Shown here piece after piece: positions 9,397 through 19,403 of a stretch of DNA of 64,000 nucleotides. The stretch is from Nitrospirota bacterium (GTDB lineage Bacteria; Nitrospirota_A; Leptospirillia; Leptospirillales; Leptospirillaceae): the NCBI GenBank assembly GCA_021838585.1, contig JAKCDE010000001.1, positions 62,001 to 126,000 on the forward strand, given 5' to 3'. Every line of letters starts with the position of its first letter. Positions within the stretch are counted from its first letter, which is position 1. The position numbers and the translations under genes were made by a program. Under the pieces are notes generated by a model. It made no database searches. It had not been told where the DNA came from and saw only the letters and a program-made list of their open reading frames with translations.

Positions 9397-9807
9397 CTAC
9401 CCCGTTCCCCCCTTCCAGGCAATGACATCCACCTCGAGTCCGACCCCTTTCGGAAGCGCGGCCACTCCGACGGTCGTCCGGGCCGGATAAGGTTCCCTGA
9501 AAAAGGAGGCGCACGCCTCGTTCACCGTCTGGAAGGCCGAAAGATCGGTCAGATAGAGGGTCAGCTTCACGACATCGGACGACCGATACCCGGCCTCGGC
9601 CAGCATCTTTCCCAACCGGTCGAAGATCACCCGGGCTTCGGCCTCCACACCCCCGGGAACAACCCGGCCTTCGCCATCAAGGGCGATCTGACCTGACAGG
9701 AAAAGCCATCCACCAGCCTCGATTCCCGGACTGTAGGGGCCAACGGGAGGGGGCGCTCCCGGAGGTGCGGCCACGACCCTGCGACTTCCCTCTCTGCTAA
9801 AAGACAT
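9397..9807 (-). CDS. RidA/YjgF-family enamine/imine deaminase
   Basis: 136 aa, full length for the family, which hydrolyses reactive enamine/imine intermediates such as 2-aminoacrylate in the cytoplasm. PPVGPYSPGIEAGGWLFLSGQIALD is the N-terminal signature, and PARTTVGVAALPKGVGLEVDVIA holds the conserved Arg that binds the carboxylate. It overlaps the end of the upstream DUF6132-like gene by 11 bases, so it is probably translated from the same message. Confidence 0.9.
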   Translation of the reverse strand: MSFSREGSRRVVAAPPGAPPPVGPYSPGIEAGGWLFLSGQIALDGEGRVVPGGVEAEARVIFDRLGKMLAEAGYRSSDVVKLTLYLTDLSAFQTVNEACASFFREPYPARTTVGVAALPKGVGLEVDVIAWKGGTG

Positions 9808-9982
9808 GGAGGGTCAACCCCAGACTCGCCCCGATCACGGCATAGTAGACCGTTGCCACCTTCGGGCTTCTGTTGATCCGACAGGCGACGGCGCCGCATC
9901 CGTCCCGCGTCAAAAAGGAGCTCAGGAGATATCCGAAGGCTGCGCCTCCCGCTCCGCCCCAGACCATTGCCGTATAATCCAT
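9797..9982 (-). CDS. Small membrane protein resembling DUF6132
   Basis: 61 aa. A glycine-rich first helix (WGGAGGAAFGYLLSSFL) is followed by a loop with two cysteines (DGCGAVACRINRSP) and a second helix (VYYAVIGASLGLTL). The pattern of helix, GC...C.I..SP loop and helix matches my memory of the DUF6132 family; function unknown. ATG 9982 is preceded by AAGGGGAG. It is divergent from the glutaredoxin-like gene, and the loop cysteines could be its partner, but that is speculation. Confidence 0.6.
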   Translation of the reverse strand: MDYTAMVWGGAGGAAFGYLLSSFLTRDGCGAVACRINRSPKVATVYYAVIGASLGLTLHVF

Positions 9983-10039
9983 TGTCTCCCCTTCCTTTTC
10001 CACCGGATTTCCTCCGTGGATCACCGGCCCCGAACACAC

Positions 10040-10045
10040 TATAAT
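10040..10045 (+). promoter_or_regulatory. -10 box (TATAAT) upstream of the glutaredoxin-like gene
   Basis: A perfect TATAAT 45 bases before the ATG. The matching -35 region (around 10017-10022, TGGATC) is poor, so an activator or an extended element may be needed. Confidence 0.4.
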
Positions 10046-10089
10046 GAGAGATGTTTCCTATAGATTATTTTAACACCAGGGAGTCGACA

Positions 10090-10341
10090 ATGGCCAAAGT
10101 CAAACTGATCTATGCGAGCTGGTGCCCCTCCTGCCCGGCCGCCAAAAGTTTCTGGAACCGTCTCCGACAGGAGATCCCGTTCAATTACGAGGAGATCGAC
10201 ATCGACACCCCCCGGGGCAAGGAATTGGCGGAGCGGTACAATATCAAGTCCGTCCCGACCTCCCTCGTCAACGACCGTCCCTATTTTGTCGGTGTCCCCG
10301 AAAAACAGCGGGCCATCACCCTCCTCAAATCGTCCCATTAG
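10090..10341 (+). CDS. Glutaredoxin/thioredoxin-like small redox protein
   Basis: 83-aa single-domain thioredoxin fold: strand VKLIYASW, active site CPSC, helix, strand for the second beta unit, then VPTSLVNDRPYFVG with the cis-proline (SVPT). No signal peptide, so cytoplasmic dithiol exchange is expected. ATG 10090 has AGGGAG 6 bases upstream. Divergent from the Cys-containing DUF6132-like gene. Confidence 0.8.
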   Translation: MAKVKLIYASWCPSCPAAKSFWNRLRQEIPFNYEEIDIDTPRGKELAERYNIKSVPTSLVNDRPYFVGVPEKQRAITLLKSSH

Positions 10342-10392
10342 AAGAAATCGGAGCGACCCTGCGGGGGCCAGAAATGGCCCCCTCCCCCAACA

Positions 10393-11763
10393 TTACGGCT
10401 GAGCCTTGGTCGGATCGGGCCATCCCATCCGTCCCAGGGACGAAATATACATGGCCAGATCGTTTTGCTGCTGTTTGGTCAGGTAGGTGAAGTCCGGCAT
10501 GATGGAGTCCGGAAAGTGCGCCTTCGAATTCACGAACTGGACTGTCAGCCAGTGTACGGAATGTCCCACGAGCCCCTCTTCCGAAAGATCCGGCCCGATT
10601 TTCCCTCCCTTGCCAAAAACGGTATGACATCCGAGACAGCCGGACTGGTTGAAGACGACCTGTCCCCGCACCATGGCAGCCCTGTCCACGTCGACAAGCT
10701 TCTTGTACCCGTTTTCTGCCATCAGGGACAGGACCAGCATTGACACCAGAACCGTCAGGGTCGACAGAACGGAGAAAGGCCGCCTGAAGGGCGAACGGAC
10801 CGGCTTCTTGTCGAGGAAGGGGAGAAAAACGAGGACCGCGGCGATCAGAACCGGCAGACCCACGACCCCTACAATCTCGGGACGGATCATTTTGAGCAGC
10901 TGGAAGATCCAGTCGAAGTACCAGGCCGGAGTCGGATTGTAAGCCGCGTTCGAGGGATTTGCCACCGATTCGAGTCCGGGAGGACGCAGGACGGCGAGGA
11001 GCAGGATCAGAATGAACACGCCCATCATCCCGAGGGAGTCCATCAGGACCTGGCGGGGATAGAAGGTGTCCTTCGTCGCCTCGTTCTGTTCCGCTGTTCC
11101 CGAAAAAGGCCCGGCCGGTCCCACCCGCCGAAAGATCACCATGTGGAGCATCACGAAAACGATGAAGAGCGTCGGCAGGATCATGGTGTGAATCGTGAAG
11201 AAATGGGAAAGCGTCAGGGCCCCGAGCCCCACTCCGCCTCGAATGGCATCCTTGATGGCCTCCCCGACGAGAGGAACGAGACCAATCATGTTGGTTCCGA
11301 CGATTGTCCCCCAATAAGCCCGCTCGTCCCAGGGAAGCAGGTATCCCGAGAAGGCCGCCGTCATCGTGAGGGCAAGGAGGACCGTTCCGACCAGCCACAT
11401 GATCTCCCGGGGCCTCTTGTAGGCTCCCCAGAGAAACACCTGTAGAAGATGGATCCCAACCGCGATGACCATGATCGAGGAGCCCCAGTAATGGATGCCC
11501 CGGATCAGACGGCCAACCGGAACTCCCTGGTAAGTCAGGTGGTCGATGTAGTTGATGCTGTCCCAGGCATGGTCGGGGGTTCCCCCGTAATAGAAGGCCA
11601 GCATCATGCCGGTGATGAACTGCTGAATCAGAACGAACAGGACCATGGATCCCGGAATGTAGGCCCACCGGGATCCGCCCGGCATCGGCTCGTTCAGGAG
11701 AAAGCTCATGAGGGCGCGTATCCGGACCCGCTCATCAAGGTATTCGATAATTTTCTGACCCAT
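10393..11763 (-). CDS. Cytochrome b / subunit IV / cytochrome c fusion of a bc-type complex
   Basis: 456-aa membrane core of a quinol:cytochrome c oxidoreductase. The N-terminal four-helix cytochrome b has haem ligands H91/H105 (13 residues between) and H192/H207 (14 between), the b6-like spacing, and SGYLLPWDERAYWG. A subunit IV-like part follows with NPTPAWYFDW at 276-285, where the quinol site usually reads PEWY. After a last helix comes a C-terminal monohaem c domain with CLGCH at 376-380 and a possible axial Met422. ATG 11763 has GGAAGGAG upstream; the frame is open further but runs into the Rieske gene. Second gene of a two-gene operon. Confidence 0.92.
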   Translation of the reverse strand: MGQKIIEYLDERVRIRALMSFLLNEPMPGGSRWAYIPGSMVLFVLIQQFITGMMLAFYYGGTPDHAWDSINYIDHLTYQGVPVGRLIRGIHYWGSSIMVIAVGIHLLQVFLWGAYKRPREIMWLVGTVLLALTMTAAFSGYLLPWDERAYWGTIVGTNMIGLVPLVGEAIKDAIRGGVGLGALTLSHFFTIHTMILPTLFIVFVMLHMVIFRRVGPAGPFSGTAEQNEATKDTFYPRQVLMDSLGMMGVFILILLLAVLRPPGLESVANPSNAAYNPTPAWYFDWIFQLLKMIRPEIVGVVGLPVLIAAVLVFLPFLDKKPVRSPFRRPFSVLSTLTVLVSMLVLSLMAENGYKKLVDVDRAAMVRGQVVFNQSGCLGCHTVFGKGGKIGPDLSEEGLVGHSVHWLTVQFVNSKAHFPDSIMPDFTYLTKQQQNDLAMYISSLGRMGWPDPTKAQP

Positions 11764-11779
11764 TAAAGCGCTCCTTCCC

Positions 11780-12712
11780 TCAGGCCAGGCGAACCTTGGC
11801 CGCGATTCCAATGGCAAACTGCTCGTAGATGACCGATATGGATCCGTCGGGGGCAATGCGGACCGGAAGCTGGTCCATCGGCCGGGGGGCCGGCCCTCCG
11901 ATCCGATTCCCGTTCAACTGGTAGATGGAATGGTGGCAGGGACAGATGAAGAGCTTCTGCCCCTTGTGCCACTGGGGCTCGCATCCGAGATGGGGACAGA
12001 TCGGGGAAAGAACCGTGAGCCGTGGATCGGAATCATTTTTTTCGAGAGGAGAATCGAGGTTCTTCTTCTGATCCTCCGATTCGGACCAGGGGTCGGCAGC
12101 CCCGGAATGGCGGATGAGCCAGACGGAGCGGTCCTCGGGAACCCGCATCCATCCGCTGACCGAGACGGCCCGGAAGGATTTCTGGACAGGCTCATCCAGC
12201 GGAAGATCCTGTAGCTTGACGCCGAGATCCCGCCAGTTGTCGGTGACGGGTGTGCTGGCAGCCGCCATGATGTATCCCCCGATCGGAACGACGAGACTGA
12301 CCCCGATTGCCGTGGCCAGGAGGGCGACCGACTTGGCCATGAAGGCTCGCCTCGACAGGCACGCCTCCTCTCCCATTTCCCGGATATCGAGAGGCTTGAT
12401 CGTCACGAGAGCCCCCAGCTCGATATGATGGCCCGGGGGGAAAAACCAGGGGGGAACTTCTTCGTACTGCGTCGGATCGAAGACCGGAGAGTGGTGGATG
12501 TCCTGCTCGGTCAGCGTGGTGCGGATCTCCGTTCCGCTCACGGAGGTCACCTTTTCGAGAGGGATCATGTGGAGGGATTCGAGGGATCGGACAACCAGCC
12601 CTGTCACATGATGAAGAGACTCGGAAAAAAGAACTTTTTCGAGACGCCCGAGAGTCTCCCCCCGGAGCCCGAGAACAGGAATGCCGACCCTGTATGTCAC
12701 ATCTTTGCCCAT
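11780..12712 (-). CDS. Rieske iron-sulfur protein with an N-terminal PRC-barrel-like domain
   Basis: 310-aa partner of the cytochrome b gene 16 bases downstream. Residues 5-75 (GIPVLGLRGETLGRLEKVLF... HMIPLEKVTSV) look like a PRC-barrel. A twin-arginine-like SRRAFMAK (120-127) precedes one membrane anchor (128-150). The C-terminal Rieske fold has CPHLGC (C239, H241, C244) and CPCHHS (C257, C259, H260): C239/H241/C257/H260 would bind the 2Fe-2S cluster and C244-C259 form the disulfide. Ordinary Rieske subunits are about 180-200 aa, so the first about 115 residues are extra. ATG 12712 is preceded by GGGAG. Confidence 0.9.
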   Translation of the reverse strand: MGKDVTYRVGIPVLGLRGETLGRLEKVLFSESLHHVTGLVVRSLESLHMIPLEKVTSVSGTEIRTTLTEQDIHHSPVFDPTQYEEVPPWFFPPGHHIELGALVTIKPLDIREMGEEACLSRRAFMAKSVALLATAIGVSLVVPIGGYIMAAASTPVTDNWRDLGVKLQDLPLDEPVQKSFRAVSVSGWMRVPEDRSVWLIRHSGAADPWSESEDQKKNLDSPLEKNDSDPRLTVLSPICPHLGCEPQWHKGQKLFICPCHHSIYQLNGNRIGGPAPRPMDQLPVRIAPDGSISVIYEQFAIGIAAKVRLA

Positions 12713-12815
12713 AAGAATCTCCCGTCTAGCGCGATCATCGCATTTCGAGGGCCCCCCTCTCAGCCTTGGGGCCAAAATCCGGAGGTCCCCTCGAGTCCCC
12801 TTCCCGACGGAGGTC
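12713..12815. other. Gap between fabI and the Rieske operon with hairpins
   Basis: On the minus strand a GGCCCC...GGGGCC stem lies shortly after the fabI stop, followed by a small GCGAT/ATCGC dyad. These probably terminate fabI transcription. No clear promoter box for the Rieske operon was found by eye. Confidence 0.35.
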
Positions 12816-13637
12816 TCAAAACATGCCCATCTGGCGGTAGCCCAGGTCCACGAACAGCACCTCTCCCGTTACAGCCCGCATCAGGGGAGACAAAAGGGCC
12901 GCGGTGGCGTCGCCCACCTCCTCCGATGTCAGCTCCTGCCCCTTCAGGGGGGCCCTGTCAGACACCGCCTTCTGCATGTCGACAAATCCCTTGATGGCCC
13001 GGCCGGAAGCCGTCTTGATCGGACCCGCACTGACGGCGTTGACCCTGATTCCCGAGGCCCCGAGGTCGTAGGCCAGATAGCGGACCGAGGCTTCGAGCGC
13101 CGCCTTGGCGGCCCCCATGACGTTGTAGTGGGGAACGATCCGTTCCGACCCCAGATAGGTCATGGCGACCACCGAGGAACCGGACCGCATGAGCGGCGCA
13201 AAGGCCCGGCAGAGAACCACCAGGGAGAAGGCGCTGATCTCCTGTGCAAGGAGGAACCCCTCACGACTCGTCCCTAAAAAGGCCCCGTCCAGCTCCTCTC
13301 TTTTCGCGAAGGCGATGCTGTGGACAAGTCCATCCAGTGTGACTCCTTCGGACCTGAGCCTTTCGGCCACCGCGGCCACCTCGTCGTCGTTTCGCACGTC
13401 GAGTGGCAGGAGCAAGCTCCCGCGGTGGTCCTCCGGAAGTTCTTCCAGCAGCTTGCCGATGGTGGTTTTCTGGGAGTCCCCCAGATAGGTAAGGGTCACC
13501 CGGCCCCCGTTCCGGACGACCGACTGGACGACAGCCCAGGCGATCGACCAGCGGTTGGCGACTCCCGTGACAAGGACATGGCGACCGGAAAGGAGGGAGG
13601 GGGAGGATGAGAGAACTCCGGAAGAGGAGGATGTCAT
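12816..13637 (-). CDS. fabI: Enoyl-[acyl-carrier-protein] reductase (NADH), FabI type
   Basis: 273-aa short-chain dehydrogenase that performs the last reduction of each fatty-acid elongation cycle. GRHVLVTGVANRWSIAWAVVQ is the FabI-type nucleotide-binding start. The catalytic part HYNVMGAAKAALEASVRYLA has the Tyr and Lys in the FabI arrangement, and ISAGPIKT-type sequence follows as VSAGPIKTASGRAIKG. ATG 13637 has GAGGAAG upstream and overlaps the stop of the beta-propeller gene (ATGA). Confidence 0.95.
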   Translation of the reverse strand: MTSSSSGVLSSSPSLLSGRHVLVTGVANRWSIAWAVVQSVVRNGGRVTLTYLGDSQKTTIGKLLEELPEDHRGSLLLPLDVRNDDEVAAVAERLRSEGVTLDGLVHSIAFAKREELDGAFLGTSREGFLLAQEISAFSLVVLCRAFAPLMRSGSSVVAMTYLGSERIVPHYNVMGAAKAALEASVRYLAYDLGASGIRVNAVSAGPIKTASGRAIKGFVDMQKAVSDRAPLKGQELTSEEVGDATAALLSPLMRAVTGEVLFVDLGYRQMGMF

Positions 13638-14659
13638 TTTTTCTTCCTCGAATTGTAGGTGACTGGAATAGTATCCGACTGACCTTGGATTTCGGTCAGC
13701 GGATACCCGGAAAGCCACGTCGTTTCATGGTCCGGATCATTCATCACCACGAAAAGAATAGGCCAATTGGGGAAAAGATACAAGCGGACGGGACGATAGG
13801 GAAGACGGAGCTGTGAAATCACTTTCATGGCATGCACATCGAATAGAACCAGCCTTCTCGAGCGGTGAAAAAGGACGAGGGCCAGCCGTCCCCCCGGGAA
13901 AAGAATCAGCTCCCGGACTCCGTGGCGGAAAGATCCCCGAAGGACAAAGCGCCGCGCCTGGCCGGCGGCGTCCTGCCAAAGGATCGCATCCTCGCACCCA
14001 GCCAGAAATCCTCCTCCGGGGAGGGGGGCGACCCGAACGGGGGCGGAGCAGCCGTCGAGATCGACGGTCCGGAGGACGGCAAATGGAGCCGTCCCCACTT
14101 CGAGAACCGCATCCGAACGGAAAAGAGGGATCCAGAGGTGACCGTCCATCCCGAGCGCCACCCGCGGGAATACGTCCCCTACGGCGATCCAGTCCCGTGG
14201 ACGGTACCGATCGGGATCCAGCGCATAGAGAATGTGGACGGCTCTGGCGGTGAGGTAGTAGCGGTCGTCCGCCCCTCCCAGGATCTGGCCCGGATTGAGT
14301 CCCACGGTCCTCTCGAAGGGGGGGCCGGCCTCCTCGGCCGGAAGAATCAAAAGAGAGCGGCTCGACTCGAGATCGACCAGAAGGCGGCCTCCGTATCGCC
14401 CGACCGCCATGTCCCGGGGATTCTTGAGTCCGGAGATTCGAAGGGAGAGGTTGCCCGTACGCGGATCAAGCCGATAGAGGGATCCAGCCTTCTCGGACAG
14501 AAGGAAGAGCCGTCCGGCCCCTGCCGCCAGGGTGATCCTGCCCTCAGGAAAGGATCGGGAGAAAAGTGGCGGAGAAGGCTCCTCGATGCCCCAGGCCAGG
14601 CCGAGCGGCAAGATTTCGATAAGGAGGCAAAGCCAGAACAACGTGAGTTTTGCGGACAC
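13634..14659 (-). CDS. Exported beta-propeller protein of unknown function
   Basis: 341 aa. An N-terminal signal peptide (KLTLFWLCLLIEILPLGLAWG) is followed by repeated four-strand units such as RLFLLSEKAGSLYRLDPRTGNL and GHLWIPLFRSDAVLEVG, typical of six- or seven-bladed NHL/YVTN-like propellers. Expected outside the cytoplasmic membrane, perhaps as a binding scaffold; ligand unknown. I chose GTG 14659, 5 bases after the upstream stop, because it places the signal peptide at the N-terminus; TTG 14716 would add 19 residues. Its end overlaps fabI by 4 bases. Confidence 0.65.
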   Translation of the reverse strand: MSAKLTLFWLCLLIEILPLGLAWGIEEPSPPLFSRSFPEGRITLAAGAGRLFLLSEKAGSLYRLDPRTGNLSLRISGLKNPRDMAVGRYGGRLLVDLESSRSLLILPAEEAGPPFERTVGLNPGQILGGADDRYYLTARAVHILYALDPDRYRPRDWIAVGDVFPRVALGMDGHLWIPLFRSDAVLEVGTAPFAVLRTVDLDGCSAPVRVAPLPGGGFLAGCEDAILWQDAAGQARRFVLRGSFRHGVRELILFPGGRLALVLFHRSRRLVLFDVHAMKVISQLRLPYRPVRLYLFPNWPILFVVMNDPDHETTWLSGYPLTEIQGQSDTIPVTYNSRKKK

Positions 14660-14664
14660 GGACC

Positions 14665-15831
14665 CTAGACGACCCCCAGGGAAAGAAACCTTCCCCCGCC
14701 TTTCCTCTTGTTCCAACGGACCGAGAGCCCCATCATCGACTCCATGACTCCGGGAACGTAATGTTCCATGAATTGAGCGACATATTCGTCCACCGCCAGA
14801 AATCGGGCCGGCTTGTTTTTACCGAAACGCCCCTCCACCTCGATCCAGAGCACCCTGTCGCGCCAGACAGGCGTCATGGCGACGCGTTCCGGGTGAATCG
14901 ACTCCTCGTCAAGGCTTTTGGCCAGGGAGGCCCCCAACTCGATCGTCGCCGCCATCGGAAGGAGCAGAGACCAGGGAACGAGCGACACATGGCCCCCTTC
15001 TGCCTCCCCTTCCGGAAAAGGCCGGGCAAGATCGAAAATACGGGAGACGGCCTCCCCCACCTCTTCCTGAAGGGTTCCCGCAAAGCATTCATCGAGGACT
15101 TCCCCCCAGTCTCCGGAGGGAGGAGGTGTCATTCGGACCACACCCACCAGCGCCCCCCTCCCCGACTCGCGGGAGGAGCCGAAAGATCGAAGGACAGGGT
15201 CGGAAGGGGCCATAAGATCGTCGGCGGGCTGATCCCAGTCCCCGAGAAGAGCGTCCGCCATCATGACCGGCACCTCATCAAAGCTGCCTGACGAATCCAT
15301 TGAAAATCCGAAGTTGATCCGCTCCTCGACGAATCCTCGCCGGCTATCATACGAAAAAGTATAAATATCTGCAAAAGACAGGACCCGAGGATGGAGGAAG
15401 ACCTGGGCGACCTTCGAGGAGTCGGAGAGGGCCGTTTCAAGAATCCGGGCCAGAGGAGCCAGGGCATCGAGGGTCAGGACTTCGGGAAGGGGCTGGTCGA
15501 GATCCACGAGAAGGCCGATTCCGAAGACGGCATCCCCCGGCTCATGCAGATCCTCTTCCATGGACTCGTCCCCGCTTTCATCCAATTCGAGATCGAACCG
15601 GTCGTGAGAGATCTCGAGATAGTTCCGGATGAAGAGGGACCAGTCCGGGGTCATTTCCGAAAGCTGGGCCAGTTCCCCAAGCTGACGGTCCTCCGAGAGG
15701 AAGTCCAGGATGTCGGAAAACCGCATCGACAGCTCGTCATCCTTCAACACTTCCGAGGGGGGACCTTGTCGAAGGATCTCGACGAGCTCCTCGATTGGTT
15801 TTTCCGGGTCACCCGGCATGGTTTCCATCAT
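14665..15831 (-). CDS. Hypothetical acidic protein
   Basis: 388-aa cytoplasmic protein I do not recognise. The first third is very acidic (PEKPIEELVEILRQG, DESGDESMEEDLHEPGD). The middle has alternating strands and helices, and the C-terminus ends in a basic RWNKRKGGGRF segment. No signal peptide, membrane helix or cofactor motif is evident. ATG 15831 has AAGGAG 7 bases upstream. It follows mutS by 11 bases and precedes the propeller gene, so it shares their transcript, but no functional link is apparent. Confidence 0.6.
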   Translation of the reverse strand: MMETMPGDPEKPIEELVEILRQGPPSEVLKDDELSMRFSDILDFLSEDRQLGELAQLSEMTPDWSLFIRNYLEISHDRFDLELDESGDESMEEDLHEPGDAVFGIGLLVDLDQPLPEVLTLDALAPLARILETALSDSSKVAQVFLHPRVLSFADIYTFSYDSRRGFVEERINFGFSMDSSGSFDEVPVMMADALLGDWDQPADDLMAPSDPVLRSFGSSRESGRGALVGVVRMTPPPSGDWGEVLDECFAGTLQEEVGEAVSRIFDLARPFPEGEAEGGHVSLVPWSLLLPMAATIELGASLAKSLDEESIHPERVAMTPVWRDRVLWIEVEGRFGKNKPARFLAVDEYVAQFMEHYVPGVMESMMGLSVRWNKRKGGGRFLSLGVV

Positions 15832-15842
15832 TGATGTCTCCT

Positions 15843-18402
<2,560 letters not shown>

Positions 18403-18416
<14 letters not shown>

Positions 18417-18669
18417 GAGGCGGTTCGGATACCGAATTCCCGCCTTCGGGGGAGCGGGATTTTTTCAGCCTTGAGACCACCTTCAGAAGAACCCCTCCCA
18501 GGAGGCAGAGGAGGATCCCCGTCAGAACCGCACCCAACACCACCACTCCCACGGAAAAAGGACCGATCTGCCCCGACCCGGGAAGCGTGATGGTGATGTG
18601 TTCCTGGTCGTTTTCCACCATGAAAAGCCATCCTGCCACGACGAGAATAAGACCCAGAAAAAGTCTCAT
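18403..18669 (-). CDS. LapA-domain (DUF1049) membrane protein
   Basis: 88 aa with two membrane helices (LFLGLILVVAGWLFMVEN and FSVGVVVLGAVLTGILLCLLGG) joined by a short polar loop ending in a basic tail. This matches the lipopolysaccharide-assembly protein A / DUF1049 layout. Function in this organism is unproven. ATG 18669 overlaps the UDG stop by 4 bases and has AGGA upstream. It sits inside a coupled chain between UDG and mutS. Confidence 0.65.
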
Positions 18670-19403
18670 GGCCGATCCTTTCCGAGCCAAGCCATCACCT
18701 GTTTGAGATCTTCCCAGACCTCCGCTTTGGCGGAGGGATTTCGGAGAAGATAGGCCGGATGGTAGGTCGGCATGACCCGGATCTCCGGAAAGAGGGACAG
18801 GCGCGACTCCCTCCCCCGAAGCCGGGAGATTCCTCCCGTCTGACCCAGGAGGGAGGACGCCGCCGTCTGCCCCAGAAGGACGATCGTCCGGGGGGCGATG
18901 AGAGCGATCTGCCGCTGCAGGAAAGGCAGGCAAGCCTGGCGTTCGGCGTCCTCGGGAACGCGGTTTCCTGGAGGACGGCATTTGACGATGTTGGCGATAT
19001 AGACCTCCCGCCGCTCGAATCCCATGGCCCCGATCATCTTCGTCAGAAGTTCCCCCGCCCTTCCCACGAAGGGACGACCCGTGGCATCCTCGTCCGCCCC
19101 CGGCCCCTCCCCCACGAACATGAGAGTCGCCTTGGGATTCCCCTCTCCGAAGACAACCTGCGTTCGGGTGGAGGACAGGGCGCAGCGGGTACAGGACCGG
19201 GCCTGCTCACGAAGTTCGGCCAGAAGCATCTCGCCGTCCGGAGCTCCCCCTTCGGAAGGAGCAGCCGCCTCTCCGGGGCTAACGGAGGAAGAGGCAAGCC
19301 CTTTCGCAAGAGCAAAGTCCGGGACGGTCTCGCCCAGATAGCGCAGATAGACGGCGAGACCGTCCGTCCCGTCAAGGACCTTCCTTCGAGCCTCTCCGCT
19401 CAT
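18666..19403 (-). CDS. Uracil-DNA glycosylase, family 4 (iron-sulfur type)
   Basis: 245-aa base-excision repair enzyme that removes uracil from DNA. Motif 1 is GEGPGADED followed by GRPFVGRAGELL; the late motif is HPAYLLR. Four cysteines (the pair in RSCTRCALS, then KC in IVKCRPPGNR and AC in ERQACLPFL) fit the 4Fe-4S cluster of family 4. About 45 extra N-terminal residues are low complexity. ATG 19403 has GGAGG upstream and overlaps the nnr stop by 4 bases. Confidence 0.93.
   Translation of the reverse strand: MSGEARRKVLDGTDGLAVYLRYLGETVPDFALAKGLASSSVSPGEAAAPSEGGAPDGEMLLAELREQARSCTRCALSSTRTQVVFGEGNPKATLMFVGEGPGADEDATGRPFVGRAGELLTKMIGAMGFERREVYIANIVKCRPPGNRVPEDAERQACLPFLQRQIALIAPRTIVLLGQTAASSLLGQTGGISRLRGRESRLSLFPEIRVMPTYHPAYLLRNPSAKAEVWEDLKQVMAWLGKDRP

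Noticed and set aside
10325..11668. A 447-codon minus-strand frame
   Set aside because: Same strand but another frame of the cytochrome b fusion; residue make-up (His, Arg, Pro, Gly rich) is that of a shadow.
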